From: Streptomyces profundus
GTDB lineage: Bacteria; Actinomycetota; Actinomycetes; Streptomycetales; Streptomycetaceae
DNA: 64,000 nucleotides
Assembly (NCBI RefSeq): GCF_020740535.1
Contig: NZ_CP082362.1
Coordinates: 3,408,501-3,472,500, forward strand
Reading direction: 5' to 3'
The translations under genes were made by a program, and so were the position numbers. The notes beneath the pieces were generated by a model, which saw only the letters and a program-made list of their open reading frames with translations, did no database searches and was not told the origin of the DNA. Shown here one piece after another: positions 1-7,952 of the stretch; the stretch's first letter is position 1; every line of letters starts with the position of its first letter.

Positions 1-224
1 TCCCGGCTGAGCGCCTCGCTGATCAGCGGGGCGAGCCGTCCCTCCAGGACGTTCTTGGCGTACTCGTTGGGCACGCCCAACAGAGCGGTGCCGGAGACCA
101 GGGCCAGCGGCTGGCAGTCCTGGAGCCAGCGCTGGTCCTTGGACTCCAGGCGTTGGCCGTCGGAGAGCATGGCGGTAAGAGCCCGAGGCCAGACCGCTGC
201 GAGGTCTGCTGGAAGGTCAGCCAC
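1..224 (-). CDS. dnaA: Chromosomal replication initiator DnaA, N-terminal part (cut by window edge)
   Basis: This is the first ~74 codons of DnaA, read leftward from a GTG at 224. The translation begins [16 protein letters not shown] and continues with the residues [23 protein letters not shown], read in pieces, which is the actinobacterial DnaA domain I that binds helicase and partner proteins. DnaA binds DnaA boxes at oriC and melts the origin with ATP. The AAA+ and DNA-binding domains lie outside the window. It is divergent from rpmH, the usual Streptomyces arrangement. The GTG was chosen because the protein start matches the family; a longer overlapping frame that begins at 247 is out of register and is not the gene. 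Confidence 0.93.
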   Translation of the reverse strand, partial: MADLPADLAAVWPRALTAMLSDGQRLESKDQRWLQDCQPLALVSGTALLGVPNEYAKNVLEGRLAPLISEALSR

Positions 225-608
225 GAGGCACGCTCTCTCACTCGCAAGGGTGGCGCTGGCGTTGGCGGGCACCCGTGGGGTGTGACGCCGTGGGCGATCG
301 GGAAAGATTCCGAGTTCAGCCACGTTAGTCAGCGCGAGGCGCGCGCATCAAGTCGTTGTCCACAGCCTGTGTACAGGAGTGCGCCGTCCGAGTTTGACCT
401 GTGGGTCGCGTCGCGCGTACCGTTGCCAGGTCGAGTTGTCGATGGCTGCTGCCGCCTGCCTCCGATGGCCCGCCTCCGATACAGAGGTGTTGAGCGGCTG
501 ACTCGGGCGTTGCGCTGCCCTCGCGGGCGCACGGTGACAGCCAGCGACGGTCCACAAGCTGTCTCGGCCTAGTCGTGCCGGAACACCGAAGATCTCTGGA
601 GTCCCCGA
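225..608. promoter_or_regulatory. dnaA-rpmH divergent promoter region with a DnaA box
   Basis: This is a 384-base gene-free spacer between the divergent dnaA and rpmH genes. A perfect TTGTCCACA box sits at 356-364, and the short palindrome CCTGTGTACAGG follows at 366-377. A weaker box-like CGGTCCACA lies at 548-556. DnaA boxes in the dnaA promoter are known to allow autoregulation in Streptomyces, and I infer the same here. Individual -10/-35 elements could not be assigned. This is not oriC itself, which in Streptomyces lies on the other side of dnaA. Confidence 0.65.
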
Positions 609-746
609 GTGAGCAAGCGCACCTTCCAGCCGAACAACCGGCGCAGGGCCAAGACCCACGGCTTCCGGCTGCGGATGCGGACCCGTGCCGGCCGCGCCAT
701 CATCGCCACCCGCCGCGCCAAGGGCCGCGCCCGTCTGTCGGCCTGA
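609..746 (+). CDS. rpmH: Ribosomal protein bL34
   Basis: This gene encodes a 45-residue highly basic protein starting at GTG 609 ([18 protein letters not shown]) and ending in GRARLSA. It matches actinobacterial L34 over its full length, including the KRTFQPN start and the RTRAGRAI segment. L34 is a late-assembling protein of the 50S subunit buried in 23S rRNA. It is followed after 23 bases by rnpA, the near-universal rpmH-rnpA pairing, so the two are probably co-transcribed. It is too short to stand out by length alone, but its identity is unambiguous. Confidence 0.97.
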   Translation: MSKRTFQPNNRRRAKTHGFRLRMRTRAGRAIIATRRAKGRARLSA

Positions 747-769
747 GTCACTGACCACAGGTCCATGCG

Positions 770-1138
770 GTGCTGCCCCCTGAGAACCGGCTGAGGCGGC
801 GAGAGGACTTCGCGACCGCGATGCGCCGGGGGCGCAGGGCCGGACGCCCGCACCTCGTCGTCCATCTGCGTGGTGGAACGGACCCGCACGTGGCGGAGGA
901 GAGCGCTCCTCCGCCACGTGCGGGTTTCGTCGTAAGCAAAGCCATCGGGAACTCGGTCGTCCGGCATCGGGTGCAGCGTCGGCTGCGTCACCTGATGCGT
1001 GCGCGGTTGTCGGTTTTGCCCGCCGGTAGCCTGGTGGTAGTGCGGGCCCTGCCCGGCGCGGAGAGTGCCGCGTCTGATCAGCTGGCTCGGGAGCTCGACG
1101 CCGCGCTGGAGCGGTTGCTTGGAGGGGTACGCGCATGA
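770..1138 (+). CDS. rnpA: Ribonuclease P protein component
   Basis: This is a 122-residue basic protein beginning [13 protein letters not shown] at GTG 770. It has the RnpA core: the [22 protein letters not shown] segment (read in pieces) carries the RNR-type RNA-binding helix. The protein binds the RNase P RNA and helps it remove 5' leaders from pre-tRNAs. A variable insert around residues 36-53 ([17 protein letters not shown]), typical of Streptomyces RnpA, is encoded here by a perfect inverted repeat described separately. The stop overlaps the yidD start as ATGA, which implies translational coupling. Confidence 0.96.
   Translation: MLPPENRLRRREDFATAMRRGRRAGRPHLVVHLRGGTDPHVAEESAPPPRAGFVVSKAIGNSVVRHRVQRRLRHLMRARLSVLPAGSLVVVRALPGAESAASDQLARELDAALERLLGGVRA
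883..924. repeat. Perfect 19-bp inverted repeat inside rnpA
   Basis: The left arm 883-901 and right arm 906-924 are exact reverse complements, separated by only four bases (902-905). The outer arm reads CCCGCACGTGGCGGAGG. The repeat lies wholly within the coding sequence and encodes the low-complexity insert of RnpA. In RNA it would form a very stable 19-bp hairpin. A role is unknown; it could be a processing site, a translational pause, or neutral. Confidence 0.85.
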
Positions 1139-1449
1139 AGTACCCGCTGCTGCTGCTGATCAAGCTGTATCAGTGGACGATCAGTCCACTGCTCGGCCCG
1201 GTCTGTCGTTACTATCCGTCGTGCTCCCACTACGGATACGGCGCCATCGATCGGCATGGTGCGCTCAAGGGCACGGCATTGACGGCCTGGCGCATCCTGC
1301 GTTGCAACCCCTGGTCGCGCGGTGGGGTGGATCACGTTCCCCCGCGCAAGCGTCCGGTCTGGCACCAGTCGCTCCGGGACCGACTGCGGCACCGGTCTCT
1401 CCATCCTGCTTCGCCCGGGGGTGCCCCCAACAATGCCCAAGGAGCCTGA
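1135..1449 (+). CDS. yidD: Membrane protein insertion efficiency factor YidD
   Basis: This is a 104-residue protein starting [21 protein letters not shown] with an N-terminal amphipathic/hydrophobic helix. It carries the family signature [15 protein letters not shown] and later [13 protein letters not shown]. YidD assists YidC/Sec insertion of inner-membrane proteins. The start ATG overlaps the rnpA stop, and a GGAGGG Shine-Dalgarno lies in the rnpA tail near 1121. yidC follows four bases later, so the genes form one operon. The C-terminal ~25 residues are non-conserved. Confidence 0.95.
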   Translation: MKYPLLLLIKLYQWTISPLLGPVCRYYPSCSHYGYGAIDRHGALKGTALTAWRILRCNPWSRGGVDHVPPRKRPVWHQSLRDRLRHRSLHPASPGGAPNNAQGA

Positions 1450-1452
1450 TCC

Positions 1453-2607
1453 GTGGACACGATCAATTCGATCCTCAGTCCTCTCTATATCGCCGTTTCG
1501 TGGATCGTTGTCCAGTTCCACAGTCTCTACAGTCTGGTCTTCGACGAGGACAGCGGTTGGGCCTGGGGCCTGTCGATCTTCTCCCTGGTGGTAGTGATCC
1601 GGGTCGCCCTGATCCCGCTCTTCGTGAAGCAGATCAAGGCCACCCGGAACATGCAGGCGATCCAGCCGCGGATGAAGAAGATCCAGGAGCGCTACAAGAA
1701 CGACCGGCAGCGTCAGTCCGAAGAGATGATGAAGCTGTACCGGGAGACGGGTACCAACCCGCTGGCCAGCTGTCTTCCCATCCTGGCGCAGTCGCCGTTC
1801 TTCATCGCGCTCTTCCAGGTGCTGAACCACATCGCGAGCAACAAGACGGTCGGCGTCCTCAACGCGGAGCAGGTGACCAGCGCCCGCGAGGCGACGATCT
1901 TCGGGGCGCCGATCGCCAGCCGCTTCATGGACGGCGCCGGCAAGCTGGCCGAGTTCGGCGCGACGCAGGCCAACGTCCGCACCGTCACCATCATCATGAT
2001 CGTGCTGATGTCGGCGTCGCAGTTCTACACCCAGCGTCAGCTCATGACGAAGAACGTCGACCTCACGGTCAAGACGCCGTTCATGAACCAGCAGAAGATG
2101 TTGATGTACATCTTCCCGATCATGTTCGCCGTCTTCGGTGTCAACTTCCCGGTCGGCGTGCTGATCTACTGGCTGACCACCAACGTCTGGACGCTCGGCC
2201 AGCAGATGTATGTGATCACGCGTAACCCCACTCCGGGCAGCGTGGCGTACAAGCAGCGTCAGGAGCGGCTCCGCAAGAAGGGCAAGCTGGAGGAGGAGGC
2301 CCCCCCGGCCAACCTCAAGAAGACCGGTGAGGCCACCAAGCCCGGCCGTGTCCAGCCCAAGCGGCAGAGCAAGTCCCAGCGCCAGTCCGGCGGGCAGCAG
2401 CCCACTTCCCCGAACCGGGAGAAGCCCGCTACGCCGAGCCTGGAGAAGCCCGGGCAGAACGGCAACGCGTCGCAGAACGGCAACGCGTCGTCCTCGGGCG
2501 GTGCTCAGTCCTCCGGTAAGGCTCAGCCGCAGAAGAAGCAGCGGGGACAGCAGGCCAAGAAGTCCTCGTCGGGCAAGCCCAAGCCGTCCGCCAAAAGCAA
2601 GAAGTAA
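1453..2607 (+). CDS. yidC: Membrane protein insertase YidC
   Basis: This is a 384-residue YidC/Oxa1 family insertase that folds and inserts membrane proteins alone or with SecYEG. It begins at GTG 1453, preceded by AAGGAG at 1438. Hydrophobic segments are visible near residues 12-35, 40-60, 105-130, 165-190 and 215-245, with the conserved [19 protein letters not shown] hairpin between the first ones. The last ~120 residues form a Lys/Ser/Gln-rich cytoplasmic tail with the tandem NGNAS repeats, consistent with ribosome or rRNA contact. It lies between yidD and jag in the standard actinobacterial order. Confidence 0.96.
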   Translation: MDTINSILSPLYIAVSWIVVQFHSLYSLVFDEDSGWAWGLSIFSLVVVIRVALIPLFVKQIKATRNMQAIQPRMKKIQERYKNDRQRQSEEMMKLYRETGTNPLASCLPILAQSPFFIALFQVLNHIASNKTVGVLNAEQVTSAREATIFGAPIASRFMDGAGKLAEFGATQANVRTVTIIMIVLMSASQFYTQRQLMTKNVDLTVKTPFMNQQKMLMYIFPIMFAVFGVNFPVGVLIYWLTTNVWTLGQQMYVITRNPTPGSVAYKQRQERLRKKGKLEEEAPPANLKKTGEATKPGRVQPKRQSKSQRQSGGQQPTSPNREKPATPSLEKPGQNGNASQNGNASSSGGAQSSGKAQPQKKQRGQQAKKSSSGKPKPSAKSKK

Positions 2608-2622
2608 GAAGGAGCCTCACCC

Positions 2623-3132
2623 GTGACGGACACCACCTCAACCGCCGCTCCCGAGGAGACCGACGACCTGACCCGCCTGGAGCAGGAGGGTGAGATCGCG
2701 GCCGACTACCTGGAGGGGCTGCTCGATATCGCCGATCTGGACGGCGATATCGACATGGACGTGGAGGGTGACCGGGCGGCCGTGTCGATCATCTCCGACG
2801 CTCCCTCGCGCGACCTCCAGAAGCTGGTGGGGCGCGAGGGCGAGGTGCTGGAGGCGATCCAGGAGCTGACCCGGCTCGCGGTGCACCGGGAGACGGGCGA
2901 GCGCAGCCGGCTGATGCTGGACATCTCCGGGTTCCGCGCTCGCAAGCGGGAGAAGCTCACCACCCTGGGCGCCGAGACCGCCCAGCAGGTGAAGGAGTCC
3001 GGCGAGCCGGTGAAGCTTCAGCCGATGACGCCCTTCGAGCGCAAGGTCGTGCACGACGCGGTGGCGGCGGCGGGCCTGCGCAGCGAATCCGAGGGTGAGG
3101 AGCCGCAGCGGCGCGTGGTCGTCCTGCCGTGA
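2623..3132 (+). CDS. jag: KH-R3H RNA-binding protein Jag/KhpB
   Basis: This gene encodes a 169-residue acidic-start protein with a KH domain (LVGREGEVLEAIQELTRLAVHRE, read in pieces, about residues 67-90) and a C-terminal R3H domain (PMTPFERKVVHDAVAA). The latter has the Arg-x3-His spacing in ERKVVHD. Jag/KhpB binds RNA and in other Gram-positives influences cell elongation and division. It starts at GTG 2623 with AAGGAG upstream, 15 bases after yidC. Its stop overlaps the rsmG start as GTGA. Confidence 0.93.
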   Translation: MTDTTSTAAPEETDDLTRLEQEGEIAADYLEGLLDIADLDGDIDMDVEGDRAAVSIISDAPSRDLQKLVGREGEVLEAIQELTRLAVHRETGERSRLMLDISGFRARKREKLTTLGAETAQQVKESGEPVKLQPMTPFERKVVHDAVAAAGLRSESEGEEPQRRVVVLP

Positions 3133-3860
3133 GCCAGGACACCACGCCGGTATCGGCGTTGCCCGAGCCGCCTGAGGCGGCTCACAAGGTGTTCGGCGAG
3201 CGCTTGGCGGACGCGGTGCGATACGCGGAGCTGCTCGCCGATGTGGGGGTCAGGCGTGGGCTGATCGGCCCCCGTGAGGTCCCCCGGCTCTGGGAGCGCC
3301 ATCTGCTGAACTGCGCCGTCCTCTCCGAGGTGGTGCCCGAGGACGTCACGGTCTGCGATGTGGGCTCGGGCGCCGGGCTGCCGGGGATTCCCCTCGCCCT
3401 GGTGCGACCGGATCTGCGGATCACCCTGCTCGAACCGCTGCTGCGGCGCACCAACTTTCTGCATGAGGTCGCCGAGCTGCTGGGCCTGGAGCAGATGACC
3501 ATTGTCCGAGGCAGGGCGGAGGAGGTCCTCTCCACCTTCACTCCGGTGCATGTGGTCACCGCTCGGGCGGTGGCCCCGTTGGACCGGCTGGCGGGCTGGG
3601 GCGTTCCCCTGCTGCGTCCCTATGGGGAGATGCTGGCCATCAAGGGGGAGACCGCGGAGCAGGAGCTGAAGGCGTCCCGTGGCGCGCTGGCCAAGTTGGG
3701 TGTGGTGCGCACCTCCATGCTCCAGGCTGGCGCCGGAGTCGTGGATCCGCCGTCCACGGTGGTCCGCGTGGAGGTCGGTGAGAGCCCGGGTGGTGTGCGC
3801 TTCGCCGCCAAGCGGGCCAAGGCCGCCCGGCGAGGAACGGGGCGGCGACAGCGGCGCTGA
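3129..3860 (+). CDS. rsmG: 16S rRNA (guanine-N7) methyltransferase RsmG
   Basis: This is a 243-residue S-adenosylmethionine methyltransferase that makes m7G527 in 16S rRNA; loss gives low-level streptomycin resistance in Streptomyces. The SAM-binding motif VCDVGSGAGLPGIPLAL is at about residues 76-92, and the catalytic-region segment VTARAVAPLDRLAGW follows. The N-terminal helix carries the RLADAVRYAELLADVGV segment. GTG 3129 overlaps jag. The C-terminal tail is Arg/Lys-rich. The gene ends the rpmH-rsmG group and is followed by a strong hairpin terminator. Confidence 0.95.
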   Translation: MSQDTTPVSALPEPPEAAHKVFGERLADAVRYAELLADVGVRRGLIGPREVPRLWERHLLNCAVLSEVVPEDVTVCDVGSGAGLPGIPLALVRPDLRITLLEPLLRRTNFLHEVAELLGLEQMTIVRGRAEEVLSTFTPVHVVTARAVAPLDRLAGWGVPLLRPYGEMLAIKGETAEQELKASRGALAKLGVVRTSMLQAGAGVVDPPSTVVRVEVGESPGGVRFAAKRAKAARRGTGRRQRR

Positions 3861-3884
3861 GGCCGTCTCAGCGCCATGAAACGT

Positions 3885-3911
3885 GGAGCCCGCCCCTCAG
3901 GGGCGGGCTCC
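3885..3911 (+). terminator. Terminator after rsmG
   Basis: A perfect 13-bp stem (GGAGCCCGCCCCT at 3885-3897 with its complement at 3899-3911) has a one-base nominal loop, which in RNA would open to a larger loop. It lies 24 bases after the rsmG stop. No long T-tract follows, as is usual for high-GC actinobacteria. It separates the rsmG and parAB transcription units and argues against the longest possible parA reading frame starting at 3883. Confidence 0.75.
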
Positions 3912-3995
3912 GTTCGTCCGAAGCGACGGTAAACGGATCCAATATCCCCCAGGCGGAGTGTCCTGCCCCGCGGTGAGGGCTGCCGTGGGCATCGT

Positions 3996-4009
3996 GTTTC
4001 ACGTGAAAC
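3996..4009. other. parS centromere site upstream of parA
   Basis: This is an exact GTTTCACGTGAAAC palindrome, the Streptomyces parS consensus bound by ParB. It lies between the rsmG terminator and parA, in the presumptive parAB promoter region, so ParB binding could also influence parAB expression. Together with sites near 6.4, 8.6, 18.0, 19.3 and 43.0 kb it is part of an origin-proximal parS cluster. Confidence 0.93.
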
Positions 4010-4104
4010 GCCGCTCGCTGCTCCAGGGAATCATCAGCCGCGGGCGCGCGACCGCCGAGCCGCGCGTCCGTCGTCCTCGATCTTCACCCCAAAGTGGGTC
4101 GCCG

Positions 4105-4131
4105 GTATCCACAGATGGCCCGTCATCCACA
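4105..4131. promoter_or_regulatory. Two DnaA-box-like sites ahead of parA
   Basis: GTATCCACA (4105-4113) and TCATCCACA (4123-4131) each differ from TTATCCACA at one base and lie 18 bases apart in the same direction, 37-60 bases upstream of the chosen parA start. They could couple parAB expression to DnaA, but this is inference; single mismatches in box-like sequences also occur by chance. Confidence 0.4.
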
Positions 4132-4167
4132 GCTAGCTGGTCCTCGCTGGTTCATGACCCCAAGAAC

Positions 4168-5229
4168 ATGGCAGTCTTTGACTCCAAAGAGGCTGTGCGT
4201 GTCGAGGAGAGTGAACCATTGCGGTCCGACGCCAACACTGCTGGGCCGACGGCCGATCCGGTCCCGGGGCCCCGCTCCCAGACGGCTGACGGTCCCGGAG
4301 GTGCCGTTGACATGGGGACCAGCGCGCCGCCGCCGGCCGAGGGAGCCCCAGTAGCCCGCGCGGCGCAGCAGGCCATCGCCGCTATGCACCGCACCAGCGG
4401 AGCTCTTCCCAGGCCGGCTCAAACGCGCATCATGGTCGTTGCCAATCAGAAGGGCGGCGTTGGTAAGACCACCACCACGGTCAATCTCGCCGCATCGCTC
4501 GCGCTCCATGGGGCGCGGGTGCTGGTCATCGATCTCGACCCCCAGGGCAACGCGTCCACGGCGCTGGGTATCGACCATCACGCCGAGGTTCCCTCGATCT
4601 ACGACGTGCTGGTGGAGAGCAAGCCACTGTCCGATGTGGTCCAGCCGGTTCGAGACGTGGAGGGGCTCTTCTGCGCCCCCGCCACCATCGACCTCGCGGG
4701 CGCCGAGATCGAGTTGGTGTCGTTGGTCGCCAGGGAGAGCAGGCTGCAACGGGCCATCAGCGCCTATGAGCAGCCGCTCGACTATGTGCTGATCGACTGC
4801 CCCCCGTCGCTGGGCCTGCTCACGGTCAACGCCCTGGTGGCGGGCGCCGAGGTGGTCATTCCGATCCAGTGCGAGTACTACGCGCTGGAGGGACTGGGGC
4901 AGTTGCTCCGCAACGTCGAGTTGGTGCGTGGCCATCTGAACCCCCAGCTCCATGTCTCCACCATCTTGCTGACGATGTACGACGGGCGCACTCGGCTTGC
5001 CTCGCAGGTGGCCGAGGAGGTGCGAGGGCACTTCGGGACCGAGGTGCTCCGCACCAACATCCCGCGGTCCGTTCGGATCTCGGAGGCACCCAGCTATGGA
5101 CAGACCGTTCTCACCTATGACCCGGGCTCCAGTGGTTCGCTGTCCTACCTGGAGGCAGCCCGGGAGATCGCGCTTCGTGGCGCGATCCCGCAGCAGGAAC
5201 AGCACAACCCGGTGGAGGGGGCTCAGTGA
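4168..5229 (+). CDS. parA: Chromosome partitioning ATPase ParA (Soj)
   Basis: This is a ParA/MinD-fold ATPase that positions ParB-parS complexes during sporulation. The deviant Walker A motif KGGVGKTTT is at residues 95-103, followed by [12 protein letters not shown] (Walker A') and [11 protein letters not shown] (Walker B). The first ~85 residues are a variable Pro/Ala-rich extension. The ATG at 4168 gives 353 residues and is a choice among several. A frame open back to 3883 would cross the terminator and parS and is unlikely, and GTG 4198 is another candidate. The stop overlaps parB as GTGA, implying coupled synthesis. Confidence 0.92.
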   Translation: MAVFDSKEAVRVEESEPLRSDANTAGPTADPVPGPRSQTADGPGGAVDMGTSAPPPAEGAPVARAAQQAIAAMHRTSGALPRPAQTRIMVVANQKGGVGKTTTTVNLAASLALHGARVLVIDLDPQGNASTALGIDHHAEVPSIYDVLVESKPLSDVVQPVRDVEGLFCAPATIDLAGAEIELVSLVARESRLQRAISAYEQPLDYVLIDCPPSLGLLTVNALVAGAEVVIPIQCEYYALEGLGQLLRNVELVRGHLNPQLHVSTILLTMYDGRTRLASQVAEEVRGHFGTEVLRTNIPRSVRISEAPSYGQTVLTYDPGSSGSLSYLEAAREIALRGAIPQQEQHNPVEGAQ

Positions 5230-6356
5230 GTGAGCGACGTAGAGGGCTGGGCCGAGGGCTGGGCGCACTGATCCCGGCAGCGCCCAAGAGCTCCGAGGAC
5301 ACGGCGAACGGAGCGGGCCAGTCCCCCTCGGTCTCGCCCAGCGCGGTACCCCTGTTGACGGCCGATCGAGGCATCGCCGTTCCCCCGTCGGCCGGCGCGC
5401 AGCAGCCCCGCGAGGGTGAGCGGCCGGCATCCGGGTCCTCCCCGAAGGAGGACCCCCCGCCCGCCCAGGAGGTGGCGGGAGCGCATTTCGCGGAGCTGCC
5501 GCTGAGCGAGATCACGCCCAATCCCCGGCAGCCGCGTGAGGTCTTTGACGAGGACGCGCTCACGGAGTTGGTCACCTCCATCAAGGAGGTGGGTCTGCTT
5601 CAGCCGGTGGTGGTGCGCCAGCTGGGGCCCGACCGCTACGAGCTGATCATGGGAGAGCGCCGCTGGCGCGCCTGTGGGCTGGCGGGGCTGGAGACCATCC
5701 CCGCCATCGTGCGTGCCACCGAAGACGACAAGATGTTGTTGGACGCGCTGCTGGAGAACCTGCATCGGGCTCAGCTGAACCCGCTGGAGGAGGCCGCCGC
5801 CTACGACCAGCTGTTGCGTGACTTCAAGTGCACCCATGACGAGTTGGCCGATCGCATCGGTCGTTCGCGCCCTCAGGTCTCCAACACATTGCGGCTGCTC
5901 CGGCTCTCTCCCGCGGTCCAGCGCCGAGTGGCGGCTGGCGTTCTCTCCGCCGGCCATGCTCGGGCGCTGCTCTCGGTGGAGGACCCGGAGGAGCAGAGCA
6001 AGTTGGCTCACCGCATCGTCGCCGAAGGACTGTCGGTGCGGGCGGTGGAGGAGATCGTCACACTCCAGGGATCATCCACCAGTAAGAAGGGGGCGCGGGC
6101 CAAGGGCCCCAGGGCGGGCGCACGGATCGCGCCGGCTCTGGACACGCTGGCGACCCGCCTCTCCGATCGCTTCGAGACCCGGGTGAAGGTCGACCTCGGC
6201 CAGAAGAAGGGGAAGATCGTCGTCGAGTTCGCCTCGATAGACGATCTGGAGCGGATTCTGGGGCAGCTGGCTCCCGGCGAAGGTCCTGTCCTGGAGCAGC
6301 AGGCCGCACCGGAGGAGCCAGCCACGACGACGGCCGCCGAGTCCACGGACGACTGA
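5226..6356 (+). CDS. parB: Centromere-binding CTPase ParB
   Basis: This is a 376-residue ParB. The N-terminal basic [17 protein letters not shown] segment interacts with ParA. The ParB/Sulfiredoxin-type domain holds [17 protein letters not shown] and the CTP-binding motif GERRWRA (about residues 141-147). The helix-turn-helix that reads parS covers [23 protein letters not shown], read in pieces. The C-terminal ~80 residues form the dimerisation domain. ParB loads at parS and spreads as a CTP-dependent clamp. Several parS sites lie nearby, including one in the palindrome directly after this gene. Confidence 0.96.
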   Translation: MSERRRGLGRGLGALIPAAPKSSEDTANGAGQSPSVSPSAVPLLTADRGIAVPPSAGAQQPREGERPASGSSPKEDPPPAQEVAGAHFAELPLSEITPNPRQPREVFDEDALTELVTSIKEVGLLQPVVVRQLGPDRYELIMGERRWRACGLAGLETIPAIVRATEDDKMLLDALLENLHRAQLNPLEEAAAYDQLLRDFKCTHDELADRIGRSRPQVSNTLRLLRLSPAVQRRVAAGVLSAGHARALLSVEDPEEQSKLAHRIVAEGLSVRAVEEIVTLQGSSTSKKGARAKGPRAGARIAPALDTLATRLSDRFETRVKVDLGQKKGKIVVEFASIDDLERILGQLAPGEGPVLEQQAAPEEPATTTAAESTDD

Positions 6357-6370
6357 GCGGAGTCCTCAGA

Positions 6371-6422
6371 CAGACGGAGGGCCGCTGGCGTTTCACGTGA
6401 AACGCCAGCGGCCCTCCGTCTG
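6371..6422. terminator. Perfect 52-bp palindrome with parS at its centre (bidirectional terminator)
   Basis: The 26-base left half (from CAGACGGAGGGCCGCTGGC through TTTCAC) is exactly complementary to the right half. The centre (6390-6403) is an exact parS, GTTTCACGTGAAAC. It lies between the convergent parB (stop 6356) and trxA (stop 6433), where a bidirectional terminator is expected. One element therefore appears to combine a centromere site and a terminator hairpin. Confidence 0.9.
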
Positions 6423-6432
6423 GTGTTGTGGG

Positions 6433-6762
6433 TCAGCCGATGAACTCGCTGAGGTCCCGCTCAATGGCGGCCTTCGGCTTGGCACCGACGATGGTCTTCA
6501 CGACGTCGCCGCCCTGGTAGACGTTCATGGTCGGGATCGAGAGGATGCCGTACTTGGCGGCCGTCGCCGGGTTCTCGTCGATGTTGAGCTTGACGATGGT
6601 GATCTTCTCGGTGTTCTCGGCGGCAATCGCCTCCAGCACCGGAGCGATCTGGCGGCACGGGGGGCACCACTCCGCCCAGAAGTCGACCAGAACGGGCTTG
6701 TCGCTCTGGAGGACCTTCTCCTCGAAGTCGGCGTCGGTGGCGGTCACGGTGGCACCAGCCAT
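6433..6762 (-). CDS. trxA: Thioredoxin
   Basis: This is a 109-residue thioredoxin that reduces protein disulfides, recharged by TrxB. The fold signatures VLVDFWAEWC, KLNIDENPATAAKYGI and the cis-proline SIPTM are present. The active site at residues 32-36 is WCPPC instead of the usual WCGPC, so the first residue between the cysteines is proline. It is 59 bases downstream of trxB and probably shares its sigma-R promoter. In mycobacteria the CwlM amidase gene follows trxC, but nothing of that kind is present here; parB is met directly, in convergent orientation. Confidence 0.95.
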   Translation of the reverse strand: MAGATVTATDADFEEKVLQSDKPVLVDFWAEWCPPCRQIAPVLEAIAAENTEKITIVKLNIDENPATAAKYGILSIPTMNVYQGGDVVKTIVGAKPKAAIERDLSEFIG

Positions 6763-6821
6763 GGTGCTTCTCCTTTGAACGGGGTAGGGCAGACCTTGCG
6801 GTCGACGGGGAGCGGAAGCGG

Positions 6822-7790
6822 TCAGACCTTGGCTTCCGAGGTGACGGATGCGGCATCGGCCAAGGCCGCGAGATACCTCTCGGCATCCAGGGCCGCGGAA
6901 CAGCCGGTGCCTGCCGCGGTGATCGCCTGCCGGTAGGTGTGGTCGACCACATCACCAGCGGCGAAGACTCCGGGCACATTGGTGCGCGTGCTGGGGGCGT
7001 CCACAGAAATGTAGCCCTCCTCGTCCAAGTCCAGCACGCCCTTGAACAGTTCGACGCGCGGGTCGTGACCGATGGCCACAAACAGCCCGGTCAACGGAAG
7101 CTCGGACTTCTCGTCGGACTTGGTGTTGCGCACGACGAGCCCGGAGAGCTTGCCATCCGTACCCTGGATCTCCGCGATCTCGCTGTCCCAGAGGAACTTG
7201 ATCTTCGGGTCGGCGAAGGCCCGCTCCTGCATGGCCTTGGAGGCGCGCAAGGTGTCCCGTCGGTGAATGACGGTGACGGACCGCGCGAACCGGCTGAGGA
7301 AGGTGGCCTCCTCCATGGCGGTGTCCCCGCCGCCGATCACGGCGATGTCCTGCTCACGGAAGAAGAAGCCGTCACAGGTGGCGCAGTACGAGACGCCCCG
7401 CCCGGACAGCTCGTCCTCCTGGGGCAGCCCGAGCTTCCGGTGCTGGGAGCCGGTGGTGACGATGATGGCCCTGGCGCTGTGGACGGTTCCGGCGGTGTCC
7501 GTGACGGTCTTGATCTCGCCGCTCACATCCACGGCGACGATGTCGTCCGGGATCAGCTCGGCGCCGAAGCGCTCCGCCTGGGCGCGCATGTTGTCCATCA
7601 GGTCGGGACCCATGATCCCTTCCTGGAAACCAGGGAAGTTCTCGACCTCGGTCGTGTTCATCAGGGCGCCGCCCGCAGTGACCGCCCCTTCGAAAACAAG
7701 CGGGTTGAGCGAGGCGCGTGCGGTGTAGAGCGCGGCGGTATAGCCCGCAGGTCCGGAGCCGATGATGATCACGTTGCGGACGTCGCTCAC
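6822..7790 (-). CDS. trxB: Thioredoxin reductase (NADPH)
   Basis: This 322-residue flavoenzyme passes NADPH electrons to thioredoxin. The FAD motif [18 protein letters not shown] is at the N-terminus, the redox CATCDG motif lies mid-protein, the NADPH motif [12 protein letters not shown] follows, and [16 protein letters not shown] closes the FAD site. GTG 7790 was chosen because AAGGAAG lies just upstream and because a sigma-R-type promoter at 7851-7878 would fall inside any longer reading frame. It heads the trxBA unit downstream of the sigM/anti-sigma pair. Confidence 0.96.
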   Translation of the reverse strand: MSDVRNVIIIGSGPAGYTAALYTARASLNPLVFEGAVTAGGALMNTTEVENFPGFQEGIMGPDLMDNMRAQAERFGAELIPDDIVAVDVSGEIKTVTDTAGTVHSARAIIVTTGSQHRKLGLPQEDELSGRGVSYCATCDGFFFREQDIAVIGGGDTAMEEATFLSRFARSVTVIHRRDTLRASKAMQERAFADPKIKFLWDSEIAEIQGTDGKLSGLVVRNTKSDEKSELPLTGLFVAIGHDPRVELFKGVLDLDEEGYISVDAPSTRTNVPGVFAAGDVVDHTYRQAITAAGTGCSAALDAERYLAALADAASVTSEAKV

Positions 7791-7850
7791 GGGAATCTTC
7801 CTTGTCTGGCGGTCTCTCACCCGGGGCCCTGGCCGGGCCCTCAGTGCCTT

Positions 7851-7878
7851 AACGGTTCCCAGGGTCCCAGACATTCCC
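7851..7878 (-). promoter_or_regulatory. Sigma-R-type promoter of trxBA
   Basis: On the minus strand, GGGAAT (7878-7873) is followed after 18 bases by CGTT (7854-7851). This fits the thiol-stress sigma-R consensus GGGAAT-N18-CGTT established in S. coelicolor, where trxBA is a known target. It lies about 60 bases upstream of the trxB start. A second, sigM-operon-derived transcript cannot be excluded. Confidence 0.82.
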
Positions 7879-7952
7879 GGCCCCATGCTGCGCCCGGGGC
7901 CCTTCGTTTGGATCAGGAGCCGCCGTCCGGGTGTCTCGTCCGCGGGGAAGTC

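Noticed and set aside
225..608. oriC between dnaA and rpmH
   Set aside because: Only one perfect DnaA box is present and Streptomyces oriC, with many boxes, lies between dnaA and dnaN, outside this window.
3883..4167. Extension of parA upstream to GTG 3883
   Set aside because: It would run through the rsmG terminator hairpin, a parS and the promoter region, and the added residues do not resemble ParA.
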